A DNA stretch of 15,366 nucleotides from Acidimicrobiales bacterium (GCA_020439485.1 JAGQSP010000110.1:1-15366), one strand, 5' to 3'; positions 7,071 to 13,994 are shown, numbered from the stretch's first letter. Notes: generated by a model from the sequence alone, not told the origin. Made by a program: numbers and translations.

Positions 7071-7120
7071 GGTCACCGGCCTCAGGCCTCGTCTACGAGG
7101 ACCACGACCGTGTGGTGACC
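7071..7120 (-). other. Potential RNA structure in the leader of the fasciclin gene
   Basis: GGTCACC (7071-7077) and GGTGACC (7114-7120) can pair. Inside them CCTCG/CGAGG (7087-7091, 7096-7100) forms a hairpin with a 4-nt loop. The region spans the Mo-enzyme stop codon and lies in the roughly 100-nt leader predicted from the promoter at 7140-7167. It could slow 3' decay or affect translation; no function is shown. Confidence 0.3.
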
Positions 7121-8647
7121 GGTCGCTCCGTTTGGAAGTGGTTCGGAGCGGTCGGCGGTCTGGATGGATCCGTTTCGATCTGTTGCACGAACGGTGACGG
7201 AGTGCCGGCCAGGCGTGGCGTCCCAAGGCATCGACCACTGGCGCCACGTGTCGTCGCTCACGACGTCAGCCAGATCGGCCGGCATCCACGGGCCGTCGTC
7301 TATCGACAGTTCAACTCGCTCGATGCCCACGGTCTGGGCCCACGCCACCCCGCCGATCACGAACGGTCCTGCAGCGATGCGGGCCAGGCCCCTTGGGGTG
7401 TCGATGCGGCTCTGGAGCTTGATGGGTGCCTCGACCGAATAGCCGCGCGGTACCCAGTAGTGATCGAAGGCGTCGAATGTCGTCAGCTCGATCTCGCTGA
7501 GCCACTTGGTTGCCGACACATAGCCGTACAGTCCGGGGACGATGAGCCGCGCCGGGAAGCCGTGGGTCAGCGGCAGCGGCTCGCCGTTCATACCAACGGC
7601 TATCAGGGCGTCGCGGCCGTCCAATGCCGCCACCGGGAACCCGCAGGTGTAGCCGTCGACCGAGCGCCCCACGATCTGGTTTGCGGACGGGTCTATGCCC
7701 GCCTCGTCGAGCAGGTCATCCAGACGGGCGCCCAGCCAGCGGGCGTTGCCGATGAGGTTTCCGCCCACGGTGTTGGAGACGCACGCCAGCGTTATGTCCT
7801 TCTCCACCAGTTGCCGGTCGAGCAGTTCCGCGTAGCTGAGCCGCAGCTCGTTGTCGACCATTCCTGTGACCCTCAGCGACCAGGTATCGACGGGCACCTG
7901 GGGAACCACCAGCGCAGTGTCTATGCGGTAGAAGTCGGCGTTGGGGGTTACGAATGGGGCGGCGTTCTGGGCTTGGGCACCCGCAGGGATGGGGCTCAGA
8001 TCGTTGGCCGGAGGTGGCAGCTGAACCGCCGCCCTCGAATCGGCGACTCCGAAGCGGCCGTTCAGCTTGCGGCCCGCGATGCCGGCAACCCCGGCCCCGG
8101 CAGCGACCACGCCCACAGCGGCAAGGAACCGGCGGCGCTCGTTGGGGTGTTCCATCCCCACGTGCCGAGGCTCGGCCAGGTTTGCGAAGCCCACCAGAGC
8201 CAGCCCAGCGGCGACCGAGCCCACAATCGTCGGAAGCGCCTGCCACCAGGCACCACCCGACCGACTGGTCCAGGCTGCAGCAGAACCCACCAATGCAAAC
8301 AGCGCTATGCCCGCCAGGCCAACCCGAAGCCGGTGCCGAAGTGAGACCACTCCAACGGCGGCGGAGTAGGCGACCAACACCACGGCAATTCCGGCAAGCA
8401 GAGCAAGCTTGTCGTTGGTGCCAAACCAGTCGATTGCCCGCTCCTTCAGGGGGGCCGGCGCCAGATCGACCACCCGATCGCCCACCGACACAACGGGCGA
8501 ACGCAGCGAGCGACTTGCCGCGCCGACCATCTCGGCGATGCCCAAGCCCAGGCCGGCCGAAGCGATCCCCGCAGCCGCCGCGCCTGCGATACCAGGGCGG
8601 GCTGTGTCGTCTCGAGAGTTGGCTTCGGGTTCCTCGCTGGTCTTCAT
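7082..8647 (-). CDS. Membrane-anchored sulfite-oxidase-family molybdopterin oxidoreductase
   Basis: A 521-residue protein. The N-terminal part carries about five hydrophobic segments (19-44, 80-102, 108-126, 134-157, 172-192), with RRRFLAA just before the last. The Mo-cofactor domain of the sulfite oxidase/YedY(MsrP) fold follows (about 230-400). C289 in LACVSNTVGGNLIG is the expected Mo ligand, and GFPARLIVPGLYG is typical of the family. An Ig-like dimerisation domain of sulfite-oxidase type ends the chain (about 427-520). Membrane topology should place the catalytic part outside. The substrate is unknown; MsrP relatives reduce methionine sulfoxide in exported proteins. The ATG at 8647 has no Shine-Dalgarno and lies 7 nt after a SigK-type -10, suggesting a leaderless mRNA. 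It stands between rskA and the fasciclin gene. Confidence 0.88.
   Translation of the reverse strand: MKTSEEPEANSRDDTARPGIAGAAAAGIASAGLGLGIAEMVGAASRSLRSPVVSVGDRVVDLAPAPLKERAIDWFGTNDKLALLAGIAVVLVAYSAAVGVVSLRHRLRVGLAGIALFALVGSAAAWTSRSGGAWWQALPTIVGSVAAGLALVGFANLAEPRHVGMEHPNERRRFLAAVGVVAAGAGVAGIAGRKLNGRFGVADSRAAVQLPPPANDLSPIPAGAQAQNAAPFVTPNADFYRIDTALVVPQVPVDTWSLRVTGMVDNELRLSYAELLDRQLVEKDITLACVSNTVGGNLIGNARWLGARLDDLLDEAGIDPSANQIVGRSVDGYTCGFPVAALDGRDALIAVGMNGEPLPLTHGFPARLIVPGLYGYVSATKWLSEIELTTFDAFDHYWVPRGYSVEAPIKLQSRIDTPRGLARIAAGPFVIGGVAWAQTVGIERVELSIDDGPWMPADLADVVSDDTWRQWSMPWDATPGRHSVTVRATDRNGSIQTADRSEPLPNGATGHHTVVVLVDEA
7140..7167 (-). promoter_or_regulatory. SigK-type promoter for the fasciclin lipoprotein gene
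   Basis: On the minus strand CCATCC (7167-7162), 15 nt, then CCGAACC (7146-7140). It lies within the 3' end of the Mo-enzyme gene. It shares the pattern CCATCCA-N11-GCTCCGAACC with the sites at 8654-8681 and 10054-10081, while the 11 central bases differ. Predicted start near 7133, about 100 nt before the ATG. Confidence 0.75.
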
Positions 8648-8653
8648 GAACCA

Positions 8654-8681
8654 GGTTCGGAGCCCTCGGCCTGGTGGATGG
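8654..8681 (-). promoter_or_regulatory. SigK-type promoter for the Mo oxidoreductase gene
   Basis: On the minus strand CCATCC (8681-8676), 15 nt, then CCGAACC (8660-8654). The -35 begins directly after the rskA stop codon. The expected transcription start coincides with the ATG at 8647, so the transcript would be leaderless. Confidence 0.8.
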
Positions 8682-8682
8682 G

Positions 8683-9393
8683 CTAGCTCGTCTCGCCGAC
8701 CAGCAGGATCTCCCCGGTCGGCACATCTGAGCCGGTGTCGGGTTCGATGGTGATGCCCCAAGCCGCCGGGGCCCGCCCTTGGAGTTCAAGCGCAAGACGA
8801 ATCGACCCGTCCTGTGGTGAGAACAGGCCCGTAGGGTTCGGGCCCTCGGCATCTATCAGCCACAGCTCGTAGGCGTTGCCTTCGCCGGGTTCGGCCAACC
8901 CGTTGGCAACCAAGACAGCCCGGTCCTGCGACGCCGACCAGACGACGCTGGCCTCGCCTGCATCGCCAACCAGCTCGGTGGAGCGGGCGTCGTAGGCAAA
9001 CAGAAGCTCGGTCGACTCGTCCCTGGTTGTTGCTGCCACCTGCATTCCAGCGAGGAACCCGGCCACTGCGACTACGGCCGCGGCGGCAAAGGCCAGAACG
9101 CGCCTTCTGGGAAGGTCTCGCCGCTTGCGTTCGGCCAGATCGACGACGCTGTCGGGAAGCGAGGGAGCGATCTGTCTGACCTGGCTGATCTCTGCAAACA
9201 CTCGTTCTCGTACAGCCGATGGCGCATCGGTGGCCGTAGACGAGGCGAGCTTTGCTGCTGCCTCTCTGAACTCGGCCACATCGGCCGAGCAGATCGAGCA
9301 GGTCGGCAGGAACGCCTCGAATGCACGAGCCTCTTCTTCGTCCAGGGCATCGAGGGCGTATGCCGCGGCGAGGTGATGAAAGTCGGCGGTCAT
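8683..9393 (-). CDS. rskA: RskA-like anti-sigma factor with zinc-type HCC motif
   Basis: A 236-residue single-pass membrane protein. The cytoplasmic N-terminal domain reads FHHLAAAYALDALDEEEARAF, followed by C32-SI-C35; with H6 or H7 this forms the zinc-binding anti-sigma (ZAS) pattern. A basic stretch precedes one membrane helix (about 98-120). The extracytoplasmic part (about 122-236) matches the RskA C-terminal domain, with AYELWLIDAEGPNPTGLFSPQDG and AAWGITIEPDTG. It should bind and inhibit the adjacent sigma factor and release it after regulated proteolysis. Its ATG overlaps the sigma stop codon (ATGA), indicating translational coupling. As I recall, mycobacterial RskA lacks the zinc cysteines, so this is the more ancestral-looking form. 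Confidence 0.9.
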   Translation of the reverse strand: MTADFHHLAAAYALDALDEEEARAFEAFLPTCSICSADVAEFREAAAKLASSTATDAPSAVRERVFAEISQVRQIAPSLPDSVVDLAERKRRDLPRRRVLAFAAAAVVAVAGFLAGMQVAATTRDESTELLFAYDARSTELVGDAGEASVVWSASQDRAVLVANGLAEPGEGNAYELWLIDAEGPNPTGLFSPQDGSIRLALELQGRAPAAWGITIEPDTGSDVPTGEILLVGETS

Positions 9394-9971
9394 CGGTTCA
9401 CCCCCAGGTGATCTCTCAGCTTGATGAGGCCGTCACGTATGCGGCCTTTGACGGTCCCTTCGGCGGCACCGAGCAACGCTGCCACCTCTCTATAAGTGTG
9501 GCCGTCGAAATAGGCGAGCTCGACAGCTGCCCTTTGATCCTTGGTCAGATGGTCCAGTGCGGCCATCACGCGGGTGCGCTCGAACCTGTCGATCACCACC
9601 TCGCTGACCTGGTCGTGATCGGTTTCGGCCTGGCGGCCGATCAGGTCATTGCGGTTGCGGTGGGATTGCTCGGAGCGAGCCCGGTCGACGGCTCGACGAT
9701 GGGCCATCGTCGCGATCCACGACGACGCGGCGCCACGATCGGGGTCGTACCGGGCCGCCAGACGCCACGCCTCGACGAACACCTCTTGGGTGACTTCCTC
9801 GGCATGTGACGGGTCACGCAGGACGCGCAGCACCAGGCCATAGACCATGCTCGACGTTGCGTCGTAGAAGTGCCCGAAGGCCTGCTGGTCACCGCGCCCT
9901 GCTGCGGCCAGAGCCGCCGAAGCGGCATCGCGTTCGTTGAATGGGTCGGTCGATGGGCGATCGTTCACCAT
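9390..9971 (-). CDS. sigK: ECF sigma factor, SigK-like
   Basis: A 193-residue ECF sigma factor. Region sigma2 (about 25-95) contains MVYGLVLRVLRDPSHAEEVTQEVFVEAWR and ARYDPDRGAASSWIATMAHRRAVDRAR; the last is typical of SigK relatives. Region sigma4 (about 130-187) contains LTKDQRAAVELAYFDGHTYREVAALLGAAEGTVKGRIRDGL, the -35-binding helix-turn-helix. GAGGG 10 nt upstream supports ATG 9971; a further 11 codons of open frame upstream are less likely. The first gene of a four-gene block, it is stop-start overlapped with its anti-sigma. A SigK-type promoter 83 nt upstream of the ATG implies positive autoregulation. The protein contains no cysteine, so the SigK disulfide switch reported in M. tuberculosis cannot operate here. 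Confidence 0.92.
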   Translation of the reverse strand: MVNDRPSTDPFNERDAASAALAAAGRGDQQAFGHFYDATSSMVYGLVLRVLRDPSHAEEVTQEVFVEAWRLAARYDPDRGAASSWIATMAHRRAVDRARSEQSHRNRNDLIGRQAETDHDQVSEVVIDRFERTRVMAALDHLTKDQRAAVELAYFDGHTYREVAALLGAAEGTVKGRIRDGLIKLRDHLGVNR

Positions 9972-10053
9972 GCGAAGTCGCCCTCGACGGTACGGCTCAC
10001 GCATCGCCCGGCCACATCCTCAGGCCACATCGGCCGATCAGAATCATGCCCCC

Positions 10054-10081
10054 GGTTCGGAGCCGCCGCCCTCCTGGATGG
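10054..10081 (-). promoter_or_regulatory. SigK-type autoregulatory promoter of the sigma/anti-sigma operon
   Basis: On the minus strand CCATCC (10081-10076), 15 nt, then CCGAACC (10060-10054). Predicted start near 10047, giving a leader of about 76 nt. The rest of the 277-bp gap 9972-10248 shows nothing else convincing apart from the direct repeat GGCCACATC at about 10010 and 10023. Confidence 0.8.
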
Positions 10082-10248
10082 GTTGATTTTCCGCAGGAAC
10101 GCTCTTGGAACGCATGAGCGATCGGCCTCACACCGCGCACTAATCACGTCGCATCGCTACCCAGAAGCATCAAAGCCAAACCTGCGGCACCAAAGACCGA
10201 TCTGGGGCAACTCGCCCCGCCGCTTTGACGCGCTGCGATACTAGGGCG

Positions 10249-10845
10249 ATGCGGTTGCGAACCGTTCTCCTCGACCTGGACGGTGTCATCAGGCACTTCG
10301 ACCCTGGGCACGTTGCAGGCGTCGAACAACGTCACGGGCTGCAGCCAGGAAGCCTGCCCGCGACCGCGTTCGAATCCGCGCTCCTCGATCGGGTCATCAC
10401 AGGACGAATCAGCCGCAGCGACTGGGTGACAGAGGTGGGGCGCAGAATCGGCAACCTCGCCGCCGCCGAGCAGTGGATGGCAGATCGAGGCTGGGTTGAT
10501 GATGCGATGATGCGCGAGGTCGACCGGTTGCGGTCTGGGGGCCACGTGGTAGCCGTGCTGACGAACGGCACCGACACGATCGCCGAAGAGATGCGTGAGC
10601 TGGGTCTCGATGACCGGCTCGACGCGGTCTTCAACAGCGCCGAGCTGGGTGTTGCAAAGCCCGATCTGCGGGCTTTCCAGCTTGTCGCCTCCATGCTCGA
10701 CGTCGACCCGACCACGGTGTTCTTCACCGACGACAGCGAATCGAAGCTGTCTGGAGCGGTCGAGCTTGGCATGACCGCCAGACGTTTCGTCGGGGTCGAG
10801 ACCTTCCGCCGACATCTCGTCGAGCTGGGAATCACCTCCACCTGA
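10249..10845 (+). CDS. HAD-superfamily hydrolase (subfamily IA)
   Basis: A 198-residue protein with all four HAD motifs. Motif I is D9-L-D11-GV (nucleophile and acid/base), motif II VLTNG with T105, motif III K137-PD, and motif IV TDD with D161 and D162. The region between motifs I and II (about 15-90) is a helical cap as in subfamily IA phosphatases and haloacid dehalogenases. Most relatives hydrolyse small phosphate esters; the substrate is not predictable. ATG 10249 lies directly before the catalytic domain; a TTG eight codons upstream is less likely. The only purine-rich stretch, AGGG, lies too close to the ATG to be a good ribosome site. It is divergent from the sigma gene and followed by a hairpin at 10857-10886. 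Confidence 0.88.
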   Translation: MRLRTVLLDLDGVIRHFDPGHVAGVEQRHGLQPGSLPATAFESALLDRVITGRISRSDWVTEVGRRIGNLAAAEQWMADRGWVDDAMMREVDRLRSGGHVVAVLTNGTDTIAEEMRELGLDDRLDAVFNSAELGVAKPDLRAFQLVASMLDVDPTTVFFTDDSESKLSGAVELGMTARRFVGVETFRRHLVELGITST

Positions 10846-10856
10846 ACGGTCGATCG

Positions 10857-10886
10857 TCCGAACCGTAAGCGGGCAAAGGGTTCGGA
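10857..10886. terminator. Inverted repeat after the HAD gene, possible terminator
   Basis: TCCGAACC (10857-10864) and GGTTCGGA (10879-10886) are perfect 8-bp arms with a 14-nt loop, 12 nt after the HAD stop codon. There is no U-tract. It could equally be an operator for the following GNAT-like gene. Confidence 0.4.
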
Positions 10887-10920
10887 AATTGATCCGAAGT
10901 CGTGGGCGGCTTCTGCGATC

Positions 10921-11526
10921 ATGCCGATCATGAGCTTTGCCAGTCGCGGAATAGACCCGCCGCCAGGATTCGCGGGCGACGGCTTTGTGGTGAGGCCGCT
11001 GCTGCCGTCTGACGTCGAACTCGACTATGCGGCCGTGATGGCCAGCCGCGAGTTTCTCTACCACTGGGAACAAGATCCGCCGTATCCGGCCGAGGACTTC
11101 TCGCTCGAAGACAACCTGGCCGACCTCGAGCAGATGGCGGCCGAGCACAGCGTCGGCTCTCGCTACACCTACACGGTGATGAACGCCGACGAGACTGAGA
11201 CGCTTGGATGTGTCTACGTGCTGGCCAACGACGACCGGATGTATCAGACGGCAACCGTGACCTCCCACGACGGGACCGACCTGTCATCGGTCGATGCAAC
11301 CGTGGTGTTCTGGGTCCGGCCATCGACCTGGGCCGATGGATTCGAGCGCACACTTCTCGAGGCACTGCTCGAGTGGTTCGGCAGTGATTGGAGTCTGGAA
11401 CGGCCGGTGTTCGTCACCAACGAGAGCCTCGACCACCAGATCGCCACCATCGAGTCGCTCGGGCTCGTAAGGCGCTTTGACTACGACAGAGCCAAGGACA
11501 TGTACACGTCTCACGCTTACGCTTGA
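10921..11526 (+). CDS. GNAT-like acetyltransferase family protein
   Basis: A 201-residue protein resembling a recognisable group of GNAT-like proteins: FVVRPLLPSDVELDYAAVMASREFLYHWEQ near the N-terminus, YTYTVMNADETETLGCVYV for the central strands, and the closing NESLDHQIATIESLGLVRRFDY. The usual acetyl-CoA loop RxxGxG/A is not obvious: the equivalent stretch reads WVRPSTWADGFERTLLEALL. Enzymatic activity is therefore uncertain. In-frame ATG codons lie at 10921 and 10930; neither has a strong ribosome site, so the start may be off by three residues. It lies 75 bp after the HAD gene on the same strand, with an inverted repeat between. It converges on the VOC gene with 10 bp between stops. Confidence 0.7.
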   Translation: MPIMSFASRGIDPPPGFAGDGFVVRPLLPSDVELDYAAVMASREFLYHWEQDPPYPAEDFSLEDNLADLEQMAAEHSVGSRYTYTVMNADETETLGCVYVLANDDRMYQTATVTSHDGTDLSSVDATVVFWVRPSTWADGFERTLLEALLEWFGSDWSLERPVFVTNESLDHQIATIESLGLVRRFDYDRAKDMYTSHAYA

Positions 11527-11536
11527 CGTTCCTGGT

Positions 11537-12238
11537 TCAGCCGAGGGCTATCTCGAACTGGTTTCCGCCCGGGTCCATCAGACACTGGACGCCGTCGCTG
11601 TGCGGTTCGGCTCGCGAGGCCCCCAGCGACACCAGTCGAGCGATCTCGCTATCGAGATCGCCGCTTGCGACAACGAAGAGCCGAAGTCGCCTGCGAACCG
11701 TTGACGGCGCGGGCGGCTCGCCTCCCCACGAGACCTTGGTGCCGCCTGCGGGAGACTGCACAGCTGTCTCCTCATCTTGATCCCACACGAGGGGCCAACC
11801 GAGAGCTTGGCTCCAGAAGACACCCACCTCCCGGGGGCCGTCACACGCGAGTTCGCCCAGAAAGCCACATCCGGCAAGAAACCGATTGCCGGCTTCCATC
11901 ACACAGAACTCGTTGCCGTCGGGGTCTTCGAGCACGATGTGACCATCTTCGGGGGTCTGACCGAAATCGACGTGGCTGGCTCCCAGCTCGAGCGCCCTTG
12001 CGACCGTCGCCTCTTGGTCGGCCGCAGTGTGACTGGTCAGATGAAGGTGCGCGAGGTTGGGTCTCGTCTTTGTCGCCGGGTCAGGCACGAAGCGAAGGCC
12101 GAGCTTCGACTCGTCGCCAGGCAGCAGCAGGCCGGCTCTGTGTCGGACCGGTTCCCTGCCAAGCAACCCGGCCCAGAAGCCTGCGAGCCGACCGACATCG
12201 CCGGCATCGAACGTCACCGCCAGCAGATGCGAGCCCAT
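11537..12238 (-). CDS. Two-domain VOC (glyoxalase/bleomycin-resistance fold) protein
   Basis: A 233-residue protein made of two VOC modules. The first (about 1-118) starts HLLAVTFDAGDVGRLAGFWAGLLG and ends HIVLEDPDGNEFCVME. The second (about 122-233) has GVFWSQALGWPLVWDQDE and ends VQCLMDPGGNQFEIALG. The DPDGNEF/DPGGNQFE ends are the classic VOC C-terminal strand carrying a metal-ligand glutamate. Such proteins range from small-molecule binding to dioxygenase or isomerase activity; none can be chosen here. No Shine-Dalgarno precedes the ATG. It lies 39 bp after the YCII-type gene on the same strand, so the two could be cotranscribed. Confidence 0.85.
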   Translation of the reverse strand: MGSHLLAVTFDAGDVGRLAGFWAGLLGREPVRHRAGLLLPGDESKLGLRFVPDPATKTRPNLAHLHLTSHTAADQEATVARALELGASHVDFGQTPEDGHIVLEDPDGNEFCVMEAGNRFLAGCGFLGELACDGPREVGVFWSQALGWPLVWDQDEETAVQSPAGGTKVSWGGEPPAPSTVRRRLRLFVVASGDLDSEIARLVSLGASRAEPHSDGVQCLMDPGGNQFEIALG

Positions 12239-12277
12239 GTGCGGACACTAGCCGGGCGGCCTCGCACGCAGACGGGG

Positions 12278-12619
12278 TTATGACTCGGAGTCGTACATGA
12301 ACTCGCGAAGTTCCTGAGGGCAACGGCAGGCGGCGGCGAAGCGTGCTGCCCACGCCTCGGCTTCGGCCCGCGTCGCAAGCTCGAGGATGGCAAAGCCGCC
12401 CGACAGTTGCTGGTTGACGGGGTACGGACCTTCGATAATCTGCCCGTCGCTCGCAACACGAACCGCAGGGACGGTCTCGTCGATGCCGCCACCGAATACC
12501 CAGGCGCCGGCCTCTTTGGCCTGCCGCAGCACCTGGTGTGCGTCGCGGCCGACCTCTTCCAGTTCTTCGTCAGCGACATCCATCGCGCCGCTGGGGAACG
12601 AGATCAGATAATTGGTCAT
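12278..12619 (-). CDS. YCII/DGPF-domain protein
   Basis: A 113-residue protein of the dimeric alpha/beta-barrel YCII-related family. It begins MTNYLISFPSGAMDVADEELEEVGRDAHQVLRQAKEAGAWVFGGGI and ends ILELATRAEAEAWAARFAAACRCPQELREFMYDSE. In actinobacteria this family often stands beside ECF sigma factors or VOC proteins; its biochemical role is unknown. AGGGGAG five bases before the ATG fixes the start, although the frame stays open upstream. It is divergent from the serine hydrolase gene and followed on the same strand by the two-domain VOC gene. Confidence 0.85.
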   Translation of the reverse strand: MTNYLISFPSGAMDVADEELEEVGRDAHQVLRQAKEAGAWVFGGGIDETVPAVRVASDGQIIEGPYPVNQQLSGGFAILELATRAEAEAWAARFAAACRCPQELREFMYDSES

Positions 12620-12763
12620 GGTCGCTCCCCTGTAAACCACCCCGTCAGCTCCACCCACGACTCGTGCGCAACGATGTAGCTCCGTGCAATCCTCATCGGC
12701 CAATCGTACGCTCGGCGCGATGCGGGGCCCTGATGGTGGTTCCGCAAACCCAGGAGATATGGC

Positions 12764-13921
12764 ATGACCGACGAAACACCCGGGCCGGCGGCCGAACGCC
12801 CTCGGTTCTTCAGCGGAGAGCCGGTGTTCGAGGTGTTCTGTCGGCCAGCCGAGGTGCTCGCCTCGACGACCATGCCCGCTTCGTCGCACCCAATCGAGTG
12901 GCCCACCGCCGAGCCCATCGATCTGCCGCGGAGATATGAATTCCACGGCACCGAGCGGCCTGTCGAAGCGTTCGTCAGCGAGACCGACACCGCTGCACTG
13001 CTGGTCATCCACGACGGCGCGATCCGCTACGAGAACTACTGGCACACCGGAGGGCCGCACGTGCGCTGGCTGTCGATGTCGGTCGCCAAGAGCTTCATCT
13101 CCGCCCTGGTCGGCATCGCCGTGGGCCAGGGTGCGATCAACAGTCTCGATGATGCGATCAGCGACTACATCACCACACGGCCAGGCAGTGCCTACGACGG
13201 AGTGGCCATCCGCGACGTTCTCCAGATGTCGTCAGGAGCGCGATGGGATGAGGACTACAGCAACCCTCAGTCCGACATCTTCGCGTTGAGCGCAGCTTTC
13301 TCCGGCGTCGGTTCTCTCGACGGGTTCGTGGCCGCCGCGACCCGGGCTACCGAGCCGGGAACCGTGTGCCTCTACAACTCCACCGACACCCAGGCGTTGG
13401 GCGCCCTGCTGGTGGCAGCCACGGGGCGCTCGATAACCGACTTCATGACCGAACACCTCTGCGAGCCGCTGGGCATGACCAGACCCAGCCACTGGCTCGT
13501 GGACTCCACAGGCAGAGAAGCCGCCTACTTTGGGCTTGCGATGACGGCACGCGACTTCGCTCGGCTCGGCGAGCTGTACCGCAACGGCGGTCGGTGCGGT
13601 GAACACCAGGTGGTTCCGGCCGGCTACGTCGCCGACTCGATCAGGGCTCATCACCCGCATACCCAACCCGGCAATGTCCAGGTGTCAGGTCACGAGTTCG
13701 AACTGGGCTATGGCTACCAGTGGTGGCTACCAGACGTAGACCCTGGCGAGTTCAGTGCCATCGGTGTGTACAACCAGCTCGTCTACGTGCATCCACAATC
13801 GGGCTCGGTCATCGTCAAGCTCTCGGCCAATCGCACCTATGGCACCACGACCGACGAGGCAACGAACCGTGACGCCGAGAACGTGGCGTTCCTACGCGGC
13901 ATCGCCCGCAGCCTCACCTGA
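12764..13921 (+). CDS. Serine hydrolase of the class C beta-lactamase fold
   Basis: A 385-residue protein with the penicillin-binding/beta-lactamase class C fold. The SxxK motif is S106-V-A-K109 in LSMSVAKSF, giving the nucleophile and general base. The second motif is Y204-N-S206 in CLYNSTDTQALGALL. The third, KTG-like element is replaced by GVYNQLVYVHPQSG, as in many esterase and 6-aminohexanoate-dimer-hydrolase-like relatives. No signal peptide is present, so it is probably cytoplasmic and more likely an esterase or amidase than a true beta-lactamase. AGGAGA six bases before the ATG fixes the start. The 144-bp divergent region upstream shows no convincing promoter pair. Confidence 0.88.
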   Translation: MTDETPGPAAERPRFFSGEPVFEVFCRPAEVLASTTMPASSHPIEWPTAEPIDLPRRYEFHGTERPVEAFVSETDTAALLVIHDGAIRYENYWHTGGPHVRWLSMSVAKSFISALVGIAVGQGAINSLDDAISDYITTRPGSAYDGVAIRDVLQMSSGARWDEDYSNPQSDIFALSAAFSGVGSLDGFVAAATRATEPGTVCLYNSTDTQALGALLVAATGRSITDFMTEHLCEPLGMTRPSHWLVDSTGREAAYFGLAMTARDFARLGELYRNGGRCGEHQVVPAGYVADSIRAHHPHTQPGNVQVSGHEFELGYGYQWWLPDVDPGEFSAIGVYNQLVYVHPQSGSVIVKLSANRTYGTTTDEATNRDAENVAFLRGIARSLT

Positions 13922-13957
13922 CACCCAGGTCAGGTCGAACAATCCCTGATTGGGGTC

Positions 13958-13988
13958 TTGATCCTGACGCGACGTCAGGTCGTACCTT
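13958..13988 (+). promoter_or_regulatory. MerR-type promoter with 19-bp spacer and central dyad
   Basis: TTGATC (13958-13963) and TACCTT (13983-13988) are separated by 19 bp, the overlong spacing typical of MerR-regulated promoters. The dyad CCTGACG-CGA-CGTCAGG (13963-13979) fills the spacer, centred at 13971. Transcription would begin about at the ATG at 13995, which has no Shine-Dalgarno, so the mRNA is probably leaderless. A further GTCAGGTCG at 13929-13937 repeats 13974-13982. Confidence 0.65.
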
Positions 13989-13994
13989 GACCTC

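Noticed and set aside
7112..8344. 410-codon plus-strand open frame
   Set aside because: It is antisense to the Mo oxidoreductase, whose motifs are unmistakable. The plus-strand translation shows no family features and is a GC-bias artefact.
10858..10864. CCGAACC as a fourth SigK-type -10 before the GNAT-like gene
   Set aside because: The bases at the required -35 position read TCCACC rather than CCATCC, and the sequence is one arm of an 8-bp inverted repeat that better explains it.
12764..13921. A secreted beta-lactamase conferring drug resistance
   Set aside because: No signal peptide, and the KTG-type third motif is absent; an esterase- or amidase-like hydrolase is more likely.
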